DNA from: Acidimicrobiia bacterium
GTDB taxonomy: Bacteria > Actinomycetota > Acidimicrobiia > Spongiisociales > Spongiisociaceae
Reading direction: 5' to 3'
Length of the DNA stretch: 40,091 nucleotides
Assembly: GCA_009838635.1 (NCBI GenBank)
Contig: VXRE01000153.1
Location: forward strand, 42,153-82,243
Shown here: positions 1 through 8,638 of the stretch, piece by piece
How positions within the stretch are numbered: position 1 is the first letter of the stretch
Layout of the letters: each line of letters starts with the position of its first letter
Position numbers and translations under genes: made by a program
The notes under the pieces: generated by a model
Told to the model about the DNA's origin: nothing
The model's input: the letters and a program-made list of their open reading frames with translations, nothing else
Database searches by the model: none

Positions 1-110
1 CCCCCCCCCCCCCCCTCCCCGCGCCTTTCTCCTCCCTTCCCTCCCCCCAACCTCCCCGGGTGGGGGCCCCCCCCCCCCCCCCCCGGCCGCGCCCGGGGGC
101 GCCCAGGAGC
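1..110. other. low-complexity poly-C/poly-G contig edge (probable assembly/sequencing artefact)
   Basis: Starts with 15 C, followed by C-rich runs and a long C run near 67-84; no coding signal. Confidence 0.8.
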
Positions 111-295
111 TAGAAGGGAAGCGGCTGGCGGCGGCGTTCGGCTCGTGCGAACCCGGCTATCCACAGCGCAGCCACGAGGATCAGCCCGCCACCGAAGGCC
201 GCCTGTCCCCACGTGCGCCAGATGAGAGCGAAGAAGAGCAGCACGATCCCCAATCCCATCGGCACCAGCGCTATCCATTTGACCAGCTTCAACAT
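110..295 (-). CDS. small hydrophobic membrane protein (about 61 aa)
   Basis: Minus-strand frame from internal Met: MLKLVKWIALVPMGLGIVLLFFALIWRTWGQAAFGGGLILVAALWIAGFARAERRRQPLPF; two TM-like segments. Confidence 0.45.
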   Translation of the reverse strand: MLKLVKWIALVPMGLGIVLLFFALIWRTWGQAAFGGGLILVAALWIAGFARAERRRQPLPF

Positions 296-326
296 CTCCG
301 GCCTCCATTCCGGTCGGGTCGGATTC

Positions 327-911
327 TCATGCGCCCACCTTTCGGAGGAGGAGATCACCGGTCCGCACCGTCGCGTAGCTCGGGATCCGGCTCGCGCCCA
401 TTGAGTATCCCCGCATCCCGGCCCCGAGGAACCTCCGGGCCCGTACCACCCGGCGAACCGACGTCCCCTCATCTCCGAGCAGGAACTTGCTGAAAGGCAC
501 GCACGAGTCGAGCACACTTGGAGGGTCCAGCTCCACATCGCCACCGGAAGTCCGGATCACGAACCCACCGGCCACATCCTGGTGGCGCAACCGCTCGGCC
601 GTGTCGACGATGATGTTCTCCCCTGCCACACCCGGGGGCACCCACCCGAACTCGTTCTCGATCAGCTTGTAATGCCTGCTGAATCCGATGCTGAGTATCC
701 GATCGGGGCGATGTGCTCGGGTCTCGGCGGGATGGGCCGCGTGGTGCCGGTCAAGAACCCAGCCACCGTCGACCTCGGCAATGATGCCGGCCCGGCCCAC
801 CTTCAGTTCTTCCACCCGTACCAGCGATGTGGTTCGGTAGACCTGGCCGTCCGGGGTGTCCCCGATGAGCTTTTCCTTCTGGATCTGGAGAAGCGAGATC
901 AGCCCGACCAT
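327..911 (-). CDS. MOSC-domain-like protein
   Basis: GVAGENIIVDTAERL...GGDVELDPPSVLDSCVPFSKFL resembles the MOSC core with its conserved Cys; internal Met start MVGLISLLQIQKEK. Confidence 0.5.
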   Translation of the reverse strand: MVGLISLLQIQKEKLIGDTPDGQVYRTTSLVRVEELKVGRAGIIAEVDGGWVLDRHHAAHPAETRAHRPDRILSIGFSRHYKLIENEFGWVPPGVAGENIIVDTAERLRHQDVAGGFVIRTSGGDVELDPPSVLDSCVPFSKFLLGDEGTSVRRVVRARRFLGAGMRGYSMGASRIPSYATVRTGDLLLRKVGA

Positions 912-967
912 GACCAGGCGTGAGGTGGAGGGAGTCGGCTTCGACGGCGAAGCCCTGCTCAACCGGC

Positions 968-2038
968 TCAAGCTACCGCCTCCAGGATCTGCTCGGGGGT
1001 CAGGTTGTCGATGCCCATATCCTCGAGGGAGCGGCCCTCGCTGCGGTAGTCCCTGCCGGTAGCCGCACCCGCGAGGGTGATAACCGAGTCGATCACGGGA
1101 GTGTGAACACCCGCCAGCCGGGCCATCCGGGTCATCGGCACCAGGCCGAGCGGCACGTCCTCGGTCACGTAGCGTCCGCGCATCCCTCCCGGGACGCCGA
1201 TGCCCCGCATCACGTTGGAGGCCAGTTGCCGCTCCGTATCCATCGGGTCGGATCCGACGATACCGTAGGAGCGCTCCAGCCAGGCGGGATGGCTCCGGAA
1301 GGGGATACCCAACGCGCCGGCGATCTCCATCCTCTCAGCATCAAGGGCCTCCATGGCCTGGACCACCGAGGGCGTCATCCCGTCGGCGTAGAAGTCGAAG
1401 TCGCCCCCGTCCATCGGTCCGGCGTTGAGCACCGCCACCACAGGGTGGGCCACAGGGTTTATGTTGTCGAAGCTGGTCTCGAGCACGGACGTGGCCGCCT
1501 CGACGTTGGGGAAGACGGGTTGGAGCACCCCGAGGACTTCGGGTGTCCCCGAGGCTCCGAGGGCCGCCGCGGAAAAGGCCCGCTTGACCCCGCCGATATG
1601 GACCGTTCCGGGCTCGACGACCCGGCAGGCATAAGCCAGGGTGTTGGTCTCGGCCAGCCGGACACCGGCCGGAACTCCGAGATCCGACCAGGTCTTTCGC
1701 ACCTCGAGGGCTCCGCCGAAGCCGCCCGGATGGAGAACCACCGTCTCATCACCTTGCAGCACCCCGGCCAGTTCCGAGGCGATGTAGCGGTGAGCGAAGC
1801 CGGGGACCGACACGAGTATCAGGTCGGCGCCCGAGACGGCTCTCGCCATGTCGGTGGTAGCCAGCTCGATGGGACCGGTCTCCTCCACCGCCCCGCCTGC
1901 CCGGATCTCGCCCAAGGACGCCAGAGGCTCGACAACCTCCGGGAATCGGTCGTACAGCCTCACGGAGTGACCTGCCCGACCGCAGCGCGCGGCGGTGGAC
2001 TGGCCACCGTTGCCCGCTCCCAGGATCGCTATCCGCAC
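968..2038 (-). CDS. NAD/NADP octopine/nopaline (opine) dehydrogenase family protein
   Basis: N-terminal Rossmann MRIAILGAGNGGQSTAA; LHPGGFGGALE, FDNINPVAHPVVAVLNAG typical of opine dehydrogenases; overlaps the upstream PrpD fusion by 10 nt. Confidence 0.8.
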   Translation of the reverse strand: MRIAILGAGNGGQSTAARCGRAGHSVRLYDRFPEVVEPLASLGEIRAGGAVEETGPIELATTDMARAVSGADLILVSVPGFAHRYIASELAGVLQGDETVVLHPGGFGGALEVRKTWSDLGVPAGVRLAETNTLAYACRVVEPGTVHIGGVKRAFSAAALGASGTPEVLGVLQPVFPNVEAATSVLETSFDNINPVAHPVVAVLNAGPMDGGDFDFYADGMTPSVVQAMEALDAERMEIAGALGIPFRSHPAWLERSYGIVGSDPMDTERQLASNVMRGIGVPGGMRGRYVTEDVPLGLVPMTRMARLAGVHTPVIDSVITLAGAATGRDYRSEGRSLEDMGIDNLTPEQILEAVA

Positions 2039-4776
2039 AGGTCCACCATCACTTCCAGGAGGGTCGAAGCGTCTCTCACCGTCTCGAGTGTCCCGACCAG
2101 ACGGATCGCCTCGTCAACCTTGCTGCGGTTACCGCCCCCTGCCGAATCTAGCAACAGGGTCCGTCTGTCGGGGAGGTGGAGCGGGAGAACGGAGCGGTCT
2201 CCTTCGAGGCTCTCGGTGTGGCCCGAAGCCATGGTCACCGTGACCCGGGCGAACCATGGGTCCCTTCCCGGCTCGTACCGGAGAGCGACACCGTCCGCCG
2301 GCTCCGCGCCCTCCGGGGCCCCGTTGGCCCCGTGGTCCTCTTCGCGGGGACCGCCTGCCAACATCTGCGCAAGGGCGCGGCGCAGGGCTGCGGCTTGGGA
2401 TACTTGGTGCTCTGAGCCTCGGAGGCGGGTTCGGGCGACGTGGTCCCAGCGTCTGCGGGTCTCGGGCAGCAGCACTTCCACCTCAACCGGCTCCCCGGCA
2501 TCGCCGGCCAGCCTCGCGCCCAGCCGGGAGGCCAGCTCCACCGGGACAAGATGGTTGGGATCAAGGCCATGGCGGCTGACCACGGCCCGTTCCAGCCCGA
2601 ACCTGGTCCCCAGTCCTGACAGCGACCGATCCAGATCTGTCGGAACCGTCCCGAGCGTCGATCTGTACAACCCGAACTCTCCCTCGATCATGAGATCGGC
2701 CGCCGGGAATCCCGCCTCGGCGAGGATGGCGGCGTACACGCCGTTGCGTGCCAACTGCGCATTGACGAGCGCCTCTTCCTCGACGCCCTCGATCAATCCC
2801 ATCGTCAGGTGGCAGGCCTGCCCGATGGCATCCGCCGTCCGCTCCTCGTCGAGCCCGAGCAGGCGGGCCGCTGTGCAGGCCACGGCCACGGGACCGAACA
2901 CGCAGTCGGCCCGGCGGGCGGTCGCGGCGCCCCAAGCCCATGTTCCGGCGGACAGCGCCAGGCCGGCGTCGTACCCCACCGCGATCGCCACCAGGAACTC
3001 CTGCCCGGATACCGCCCGGTCCTCGCTCAGCCCTAGCGCCGCCGGAATGATCAACGCCCCCGGACGCATCCCTCCGGCCATGCTGTCCTGCCGGCCCCGC
3101 GTCTGCATGCTCAGCGAGTTGGCGAACACCGCGTCGAGCAGGCGGAGCGAAGGCTTCCGGCCGATGGCGGAATAGTCGCCCGGTGGCCTGCCCGGGCAGG
3201 CGCCTTTGGGCGGCCGGTCCGCCAATGCCAACCCGAGGTGGTGGACGAGCAGATCCTTGCCGCGCTCGAGCACCGCCGGAGGGAAGTCCTCGTACCTGGC
3301 TCCGCTCACGTAGGAGGCGATCCGCCGGGACGCGGTCGAGCCGGGTTCCCGATCGAGACCCGGAGAGATCGCCGGTGTCGTATCAGGTCGGTCGGCGAAC
3401 CGGTCGAGCACTGTCCACAGCTCGGAGGCATGGCGGGACTCCTCGAGCCGCTCCACCGAGGCCACGAAGCCCTCGATCGCAGACGGGGAGGCTGCGGGAA
3501 GGAGGTCGGTCAACCACTCCCGGTAGTCCATCGGCGGGGTCGGGGTCGCGTGATGACCCTCCCGCACGTGCTCGTGGCCGTCGGTGGTCACAACCGTGAG
3601 GCGGGCCGAGCGCAGGGGTAGCCCCTCCACGAAGTCCATTGATGTCCGGGCGAGCAGGTCCACGAAGCCCGCCGGCATGTCCTCGCGGTAACGGGCCGGT
3701 TTCAGCTTGCCGTCCCACAACCAGGCGGCCGCCAGGAATCGGGGAGAGGCGTAGCGGGTGATGTACCGGCGTTCACCGTCCCGGTAGCGGCGGAAGTTCC
3801 GGTCGAAGTCCTCCTCGCGGGGCCGCCGTTCCTCGGGGAGGGCGAGCCGGATCGAGGCCACGTCCTCCACGGTCACCCCCGTGCTGCGGATGAGGTTGTC
3901 CATCAGCTCCACGGGCACCACATTGAAGCCACTGCACGCGTAACGCTTGCGGAACGCGTGCGCGAGCCCGTAGTCGCTTCCCAACCCGTCCATGGCTGCG
4001 ACCACCTCTCCGGGAACGGCCCCGAGGTAGGTCTCGTACAGCCCGTACGGGCCGTCCAGAACGCTCGGAGTGGAACGGTGTCCGTCCGCGGCCAGCAAGG
4101 TCGCCATGACGCCGTTGCGGGTCACATGGGGATACAGGATGCCGGCGAAGGGAGTTCCCTCGATGAGGCCGACCGCGCCGTTGGCGGCCAGCCCCAGCGC
4201 GTGCGCGGATCTGCGCGGTCCGAGGCCCAGCAGGCGGGACGCCACCGCCGCCACACCGAGCGGACCCACCACGCAACCGGACCGGCGCGGCGTACTCACC
4301 CCCCAGGTCCAGCCACCGCGTGCGGTCGCGACCAGGACGTCGTAGCCGGCCACCACCGCGGCCAGAAAGTCCCGGCCGCTGACGGTCCTGGTTTCCGGCA
4401 ATGCCAGGGCCGTGGGGTATACCAGCACCCCCGGATGGGTGCCGCCGAGAGCCGCGTCGTCGAGCGCGTCCGCACCCATGAGGAGGGAGTTGGCGAAGAC
4501 CGCATCGAGCAGGCCGTACCGGCCGGGTGTTCCGAGAATGCGGTGCCGCCCTCCCTCACCGGAAATCCTACGAGCCACCGCGCGGGCCCGCCGGGGACGC
4601 GGGTAGTCCACGGCAGCGAGGGCCAGACCGACATGGTGGACGAGGTGGTCCTTGGCCAGCCCGACGATCTCCGATGGGATCGTCTCGAACGCGAGGCCGG
4701 AGACGTGTTCGGCCAGCCGGTGGATCAGGGGAGTGCGGTCCTCTTCATCCCGCGCATCGGCGGTCGCCATCGACAT
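2029..4776 (-). CDS. tandem-fused double MmgE/PrpD family protein (about 915 aa)
   Basis: Two consecutive MmgE/PrpD-like halves: KDHLVHHVGLAL...LLDAVFANSLLMGADALDD...THPGVLVYPTAL and KDLLVHHLGLAL...LLDAVFANSLSMQTRGRQD...MRPGALIIPAAL; start MSMATADARDE. Confidence 0.82.
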   Translation of the reverse strand: MSMATADARDEEDRTPLIHRLAEHVSGLAFETIPSEIVGLAKDHLVHHVGLALAAVDYPRPRRARAVARRISGEGGRHRILGTPGRYGLLDAVFANSLLMGADALDDAALGGTHPGVLVYPTALALPETRTVSGRDFLAAVVAGYDVLVATARGGWTWGVSTPRRSGCVVGPLGVAAVASRLLGLGPRRSAHALGLAANGAVGLIEGTPFAGILYPHVTRNGVMATLLAADGHRSTPSVLDGPYGLYETYLGAVPGEVVAAMDGLGSDYGLAHAFRKRYACSGFNVVPVELMDNLIRSTGVTVEDVASIRLALPEERRPREEDFDRNFRRYRDGERRYITRYASPRFLAAAWLWDGKLKPARYREDMPAGFVDLLARTSMDFVEGLPLRSARLTVVTTDGHEHVREGHHATPTPPMDYREWLTDLLPAASPSAIEGFVASVERLEESRHASELWTVLDRFADRPDTTPAISPGLDREPGSTASRRIASYVSGARYEDFPPAVLERGKDLLVHHLGLALADRPPKGACPGRPPGDYSAIGRKPSLRLLDAVFANSLSMQTRGRQDSMAGGMRPGALIIPAALGLSEDRAVSGQEFLVAIAVGYDAGLALSAGTWAWGAATARRADCVFGPVAVACTAARLLGLDEERTADAIGQACHLTMGLIEGVEEEALVNAQLARNGVYAAILAEAGFPAADLMIEGEFGLYRSTLGTVPTDLDRSLSGLGTRFGLERAVVSRHGLDPNHLVPVELASRLGARLAGDAGEPVEVEVLLPETRRRWDHVARTRLRGSEHQVSQAAALRRALAQMLAGGPREEDHGANGAPEGAEPADGVALRYEPGRDPWFARVTVTMASGHTESLEGDRSVLPLHLPDRRTLLLDSAGGGNRSKVDEAIRLVGTLETVRDASTLLEVMVDLCG

Positions 4777-4792
4777 CGGACTACGATATCGG
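4770..4792. promoter_or_regulatory. putative operator site S1: TCGACATCG-GACTA-CGATATCGG
   Basis: Member of the 8-site inverted-repeat family; divergent intergenic region, overlaps the start region of the PrpD fusion. Confidence 0.7.
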
Positions 4793-4827
4793 TTACCGAG
4801 ATCAGGTTCAAGGGAGACCAAACCCGC

Positions 4828-6174
4828 ATGACCGACAGCGGCCCGTCCATCAGCGAGCGGCTGGCTCGCTACATCCGCTCGCTGCGGTTCGAGGACCTTC
4901 CCACCGAGATCGTGGAGCGCGTCAAGGATCACCTCGTCCATCACGTCGCCCTAGGGCTCGAGGGCCGGAACAGCGAGTACGGGCATTACGCACGGCGGAC
5001 GGCGGCGCGGTTGAGCGAGGCCGGCGGGCGCTTCTCCGCCATCGGCGAGAGGCCGTCGCTCGAGTTGCTCGATGCGGTGTTTGTCAACTGCCTGTACATG
5101 CACCAGAGCGGGCAGGACGACTCGGAGTCGGGCGGCACCCATCCCGGCGTGCTCGTATATCCCACAGCTCTCAACCTGGCGCAGGACCGTACCGTGAGCG
5201 GCAGGGAACTCCTCACGGCCTGCGCCATCGGCTACGACGTGGCGATGGTCCTCAGCGCCGGAACCTGGGCCTGGACTGCTCCCGCGCCGCGGAGACCCAA
5301 TGCGATCTTCGGTCCGGTTGCGGTGGCCGCCACCTCCGCCCGGCTGCTGGGCCTATCCGAGTCACGAACGGTCAATGCGCTGGGCCTAGCCTGCCACGGC
5401 GCGCTGGGCCTGATCGAAGGCACCCGGTTCATCTGGGTGGTGTACCCGTGGGAGTGCCAGGCCGGGGTGTTCGCAGCAGTACTGGCCGAGTCGGGCTTCC
5501 CGGCCGCGCCGAGCATGATCGAAGGAGACTTCGGCCTCTACCAGACCCTCCTCCAGGAGATCCCGGCCGAGATCGACGAGAACCTCGCCACCCTGGGATC
5601 CCGTTTCCGCATCACAGAAGCCCGGGTCAAGCAATACCGGGCCAGCAACCTGAACGCCGGCATCCTCGACACCACCAAGCGGGTGAGCGAGACGATGGAC
5701 CTGAGGCCGGAGCATGTCGAGTCGATCCTCATCGAACTCCCCGAGAGCAGGCGCCTGCGAGAGAAGCGCATGGAGGAGAACTTCTCCAAGTACACGGATA
5801 TCGTCTCGCGGATCGGCTCCCTACCCTTCCTCATGGCCCGGCTGATCCAGGACCGCGAACTGGACCACCGGACGTACCTCGACCCCATCTCGGATGACTT
5901 GCAGTCCCTGCTCGATTCGATCACCCTGAGCTTTGTCGACGAGGCGGTTCCCAAGTACTACGCGAGGGTCACCATACGGACCAGCGCCGGAGCGGTCGAG
6001 ACATTCGAACACGGCCGCGACGGCGTGCGTTATCCGAAGGTGGACCGGGAGGCATGGATGGCCAAGTGCGTGGGAGACGATCCGCCCATCGATGTAGGGC
6101 GCTTCCTCCGACTTGTCGACGAACTGGAGACACTGCCCGATGCGTCCGTGCTGCTTGACGCCATCGAGCATTGA
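4828..6174 (+). CDS. MmgE/PrpD family protein
   Basis: MTDSGPSISERLARYIRSLRFEDLPTEIVERVKDHLVHHVALGLEG...LLDAVFVNCLYMHQSGQDDSESGGTHPGVLVYPTAL. Confidence 0.82.
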   Translation: MTDSGPSISERLARYIRSLRFEDLPTEIVERVKDHLVHHVALGLEGRNSEYGHYARRTAARLSEAGGRFSAIGERPSLELLDAVFVNCLYMHQSGQDDSESGGTHPGVLVYPTALNLAQDRTVSGRELLTACAIGYDVAMVLSAGTWAWTAPAPRRPNAIFGPVAVAATSARLLGLSESRTVNALGLACHGALGLIEGTRFIWVVYPWECQAGVFAAVLAESGFPAAPSMIEGDFGLYQTLLQEIPAEIDENLATLGSRFRITEARVKQYRASNLNAGILDTTKRVSETMDLRPEHVESILIELPESRRLREKRMEENFSKYTDIVSRIGSLPFLMARLIQDRELDHRTYLDPISDDLQSLLDSITLSFVDEAVPKYYARVTIRTSAGAVETFEHGRDGVRYPKVDREAWMAKCVGDDPPIDVGRFLRLVDELETLPDASVLLDAIEH

Positions 6175-6238
6175 TGAGGTGGCGCACGGGCGTGGGATGG
6201 TTCGCATGACTCGAACGGAGATCTGAAAGGAGTACCGG

Positions 6239-6664
6239 ATGGATCGACCGGAACTGTTCATCGTTCACTGGCTTCACGTGTTCCTGGCCATCTACTGGTT
6301 CGGGGCGATCCTGTTCTCGCGCGTGAGCCTCTTTCCTGCGCTGCGCAGGCTGGGGCCCGAGTCCCTCGAGGAGGTACGCGGCGCCATGAAGGCGGGACAC
6401 GGCACCAAGATCACCTACACCGCAGCGATTGGAACGGTCACACTCGGATGGATCCGGGGATTCATCGACGGAGGGCTGGACGATCTGGGGAGCCTCTACG
6501 GGCAGCTGTACCTGACCGCGGGAATCCTCGGAATTCTGATGGTGGTCTACCTGGTCGGCCCTCTCTACGACAGGCCGGTCCTGAACATCATGTACGTCTG
6601 GGCCTTCCCGGTCATGTTCACCATGATGGTCATGATGAGGTTCGCCGGACTCTTCGGATGGTGA
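6239..6664 (+). CDS. small 4-TM CopD/DUF2269-like membrane protein (copy 1)
   Basis: FIVHWLHVFLAIYWFGAILFSRVSLFPAL...MYVWAFPVMFTMMVMMRFAG; upstream SD-like GAAAGGAG. Confidence 0.65.
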   Translation: MDRPELFIVHWLHVFLAIYWFGAILFSRVSLFPALRRLGPESLEEVRGAMKAGHGTKITYTAAIGTVTLGWIRGFIDGGLDDLGSLYGQLYLTAGILGILMVVYLVGPLYDRPVLNIMYVWAFPVMFTMMVMMRFAGLFGW

Positions 6665-6677
6665 CCGGCGCTTCCCT

Positions 6678-7439
6678 GTGATGACGACGTATGCCCGGCA
6701 GGACTCGACGACCATGACGCAAGGCGGAAGGACCGTCTACGGTCTGGCGCTCGGCATCATCATGCTCGACACCAAGTTCCCCCGGCTCCGGGGCGACGTC
6801 GGGAACGCCCGGACCTGGCCCTTCCCCGTCTCCTACCGGATCGTCGAGGGCGCACTCCCCGAGCGGATGGCCCAGGCCGATCCCGACCCCGACCTGCTCT
6901 CTCCCTTCGTCGAAGCGGCCCGGGCGCTGGAAGCGGAGGGCGCGCGGGCGATATGCACCAGTTGCGGGTTTCTGGCCGTGAACCAGCCCGAACTTGCCGC
7001 CGCGGTGGAGATACCGGTCTTCTCGTCCCCGCTCCTCCAGGTTCCGATGGCGGCCACTTCCGCGGGAGGCAGGAAGGTCGTGATCCTGACGGCCCGGACC
7101 GTGCTCACCGAAGCGCATTACCGGGGCGCCGGCTGGTCATCGGAGGACGTGGCGGTGGTGCAGATGGCGCCGCCCGAGGACAGCCACTTCTATGCCACCT
7201 TCGTGGGCAACTCCCCCGAGGCGGACATCGATCTTCTCGAGCGGGACGTGGCCGACCTGGCCCGGAGGGTGGTGGCGGAACATCCGGACGCCGGCGCCAT
7301 CGTCATGGAGTGCGCCAACTTCCCGCCCTTCGGCCAGATGGTGAGGACGATCACGGGACTGCCGGTGTTCGACCTGTACACGATGGGGATGCACGCCTAC
7401 CTGGTGGGGTCCGGCACCGACTTCCCGCGAACTCTCTAG
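6678..7439 (+). CDS. aspartate/glutamate racemase-fold protein (copy 1)
   Basis: GGRTVYGLALGIIMLDTKFPRLRGDVGNARTWPFPV; paired Cys motifs CTSCGFL and MECANFPPF; true start may be the Met at about 6714. Confidence 0.7.
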   Translation: MMTTYARQDSTTMTQGGRTVYGLALGIIMLDTKFPRLRGDVGNARTWPFPVSYRIVEGALPERMAQADPDPDLLSPFVEAARALEAEGARAICTSCGFLAVNQPELAAAVEIPVFSSPLLQVPMAATSAGGRKVVILTARTVLTEAHYRGAGWSSEDVAVVQMAPPEDSHFYATFVGNSPEADIDLLERDVADLARRVVAEHPDAGAIVMECANFPPFGQMVRTITGLPVFDLYTMGMHAYLVGSGTDFPRTL

Positions 7440-7443
7440 CCGG

Positions 7444-8043
7444 GTGAATACACCTACCGAGAGACCGGACGGACCCGCGCCGCTACGTCTCGGCATCGGT
7501 GCCATCGGCGTGATCTTCTTCCGGATGGGGCTGGTGGCGTTCGGAGGGCTCCTCCTCCTGCTCGTTCTGATCGAGCGCGAGCTGGTGGACAGGCGGCCCG
7601 CGCTCACCAAGCGGCAGATCACCGAGGCCGTGACCTACACCCGCTTGCTCCCGGGCTCCGGGGGTCCTCTCGTGGTCTCCTACCTCGGCTACGTGCTGCG
7701 GGGAGTGGGCGGATCGGGGGTCGCCACCCTGATGTACCTCCTCCCCGGGATACTCGTGATGACCGGGCTGGCAGTGGGCTTCGTGGCGCTCTCCACCCTT
7801 CCGCTGCTGGCCCCCGCCATCGAGGGCCTCCTGGCAGCCGTGGTAGGCATCCAGTCGGTGTATCTCTACCGCTTCGCCCGGAAGGCGATTGTCGATGCGG
7901 TCACCGCCACCATCCTCGTAGCGGGACTGGGCGCGACGTTCCTCCTGGGTGTCAGCGCGCCCCTCATCGTGCTGCTGGCCGGGGTGGTGGGGGTGTTCCT
8001 TTTCACGAAGGGGCTCGGATCCGAGGTTGCGGATGCCGGCTGA
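7444..8043 (+). CDS. chromate transporter (ChrA/CHR) half, N-terminal-type domain
   Basis: IFFRMGLVAFGGLLLLLVLIERELVDRRPALTKRQITEAVTYTRLLPGSGGPLVVSYLGYVLRG; hydrophobic; GTG start. Confidence 0.75.
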   Translation: MNTPTERPDGPAPLRLGIGAIGVIFFRMGLVAFGGLLLLLVLIERELVDRRPALTKRQITEAVTYTRLLPGSGGPLVVSYLGYVLRGVGGSGVATLMYLLPGILVMTGLAVGFVALSTLPLLAPAIEGLLAAVVGIQSVYLYRFARKAIVDAVTATILVAGLGATFLLGVSAPLIVLLAGVVGVFLFTKGLGSEVADAG

Positions 8044-8596
8044 ACTCTTCGACCTGTTCTGGCAGTTCATGCTGTTCAGCCTTCTCGCCTTCGGTGGAGG
8101 GGGGACGGTCCTGGGGCTGGTCGATCGGGTAGCCGTGGCGGACAAGGGATGGATCACGCCGGCCGAGTTCTCGGCGGCCGTCGGCTTTACCTTCATCACG
8201 CCGGGGCCGATCCTCGTGCTGGCGCCTTTCGTCGGCTACCTGGTGGCCGGTGCGGCAGGCGCAGTGGTGGCCACCCTTGGCGTGTTCCTGGCCCCTTGGG
8301 CACTGGCCATGGGATCGGCCCACCGGCTACGCCGCTACCTCCAGCATCCCCGTCTCAGGGCCTTCGGCAAGGGCGCCGGGCCGGCCATCGTCGGCCTCTT
8401 CAGCCTCGCCGTGCTCACCATCGCCAGGTCCAGCCTCTCCAACCTGGCGCTGGTTGCGGTGGCGCTGATCGCCGGCACGCTGATGGCCCGAACGAAACTC
8501 CACCCCATAATCATCCTGGCCGGAGGGGCGTTGGCGGGCCTGGTACTTGGTATCCCCGCCCTTGAGGGCGCGCTACCCGAGATCCGGATTCCGTAA
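8033..8596 (+). CDS. chromate transporter (ChrA/CHR) half, C-terminal-type domain
   Basis: LFWQFMLFSLLAFGGGGTVLGLVDRVAVADKGWITPAEFSAAVGFTFITPGPILVLAPFVGYLV; overlaps the preceding ChrA half by 11 nt. Confidence 0.75.
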   Translation: MPAELFDLFWQFMLFSLLAFGGGGTVLGLVDRVAVADKGWITPAEFSAAVGFTFITPGPILVLAPFVGYLVAGAAGAVVATLGVFLAPWALAMGSAHRLRRYLQHPRLRAFGKGAGPAIVGLFSLAVLTIARSSLSNLALVAVALIAGTLMARTKLHPIIILAGGALAGLVLGIPALEGALPEIRIP

Positions 8597-8638
8597 CCGG
8601 ATCCGACCCTTCATACCGGGAGGGCGGGCGCCGGAGTC

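Noticed and set aside
920-3175. 751-aa plus-strand ORF antisense to opine dehydrogenase and the PrpD fusion
   Set aside because: No recognisable domains, composition typical of GC-rich shadow ORFs; the minus-strand frames have clear family motifs.
3958-4827. Upstream extension of the 738-aa plus-strand ORF
   Set aside because: Runs antisense through the PrpD fusion; genuine PrpD start is MTDSGPS at 4828 after operator S1.
5796-5804. GATATC-containing sequences inside genes (such as acggatatcgtc, gggcgatatcag near 10705, gtggatatcgct near 19024)
   Set aside because: Single half-sites in coding sequence without the N5-spaced partner; not counted as operator sites.
4527-5897. 456-aa plus-strand ORF overlapping PrpD
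   Set aside because: Arg/Pro/Gly-rich alternate frame with no homology-like motifs.
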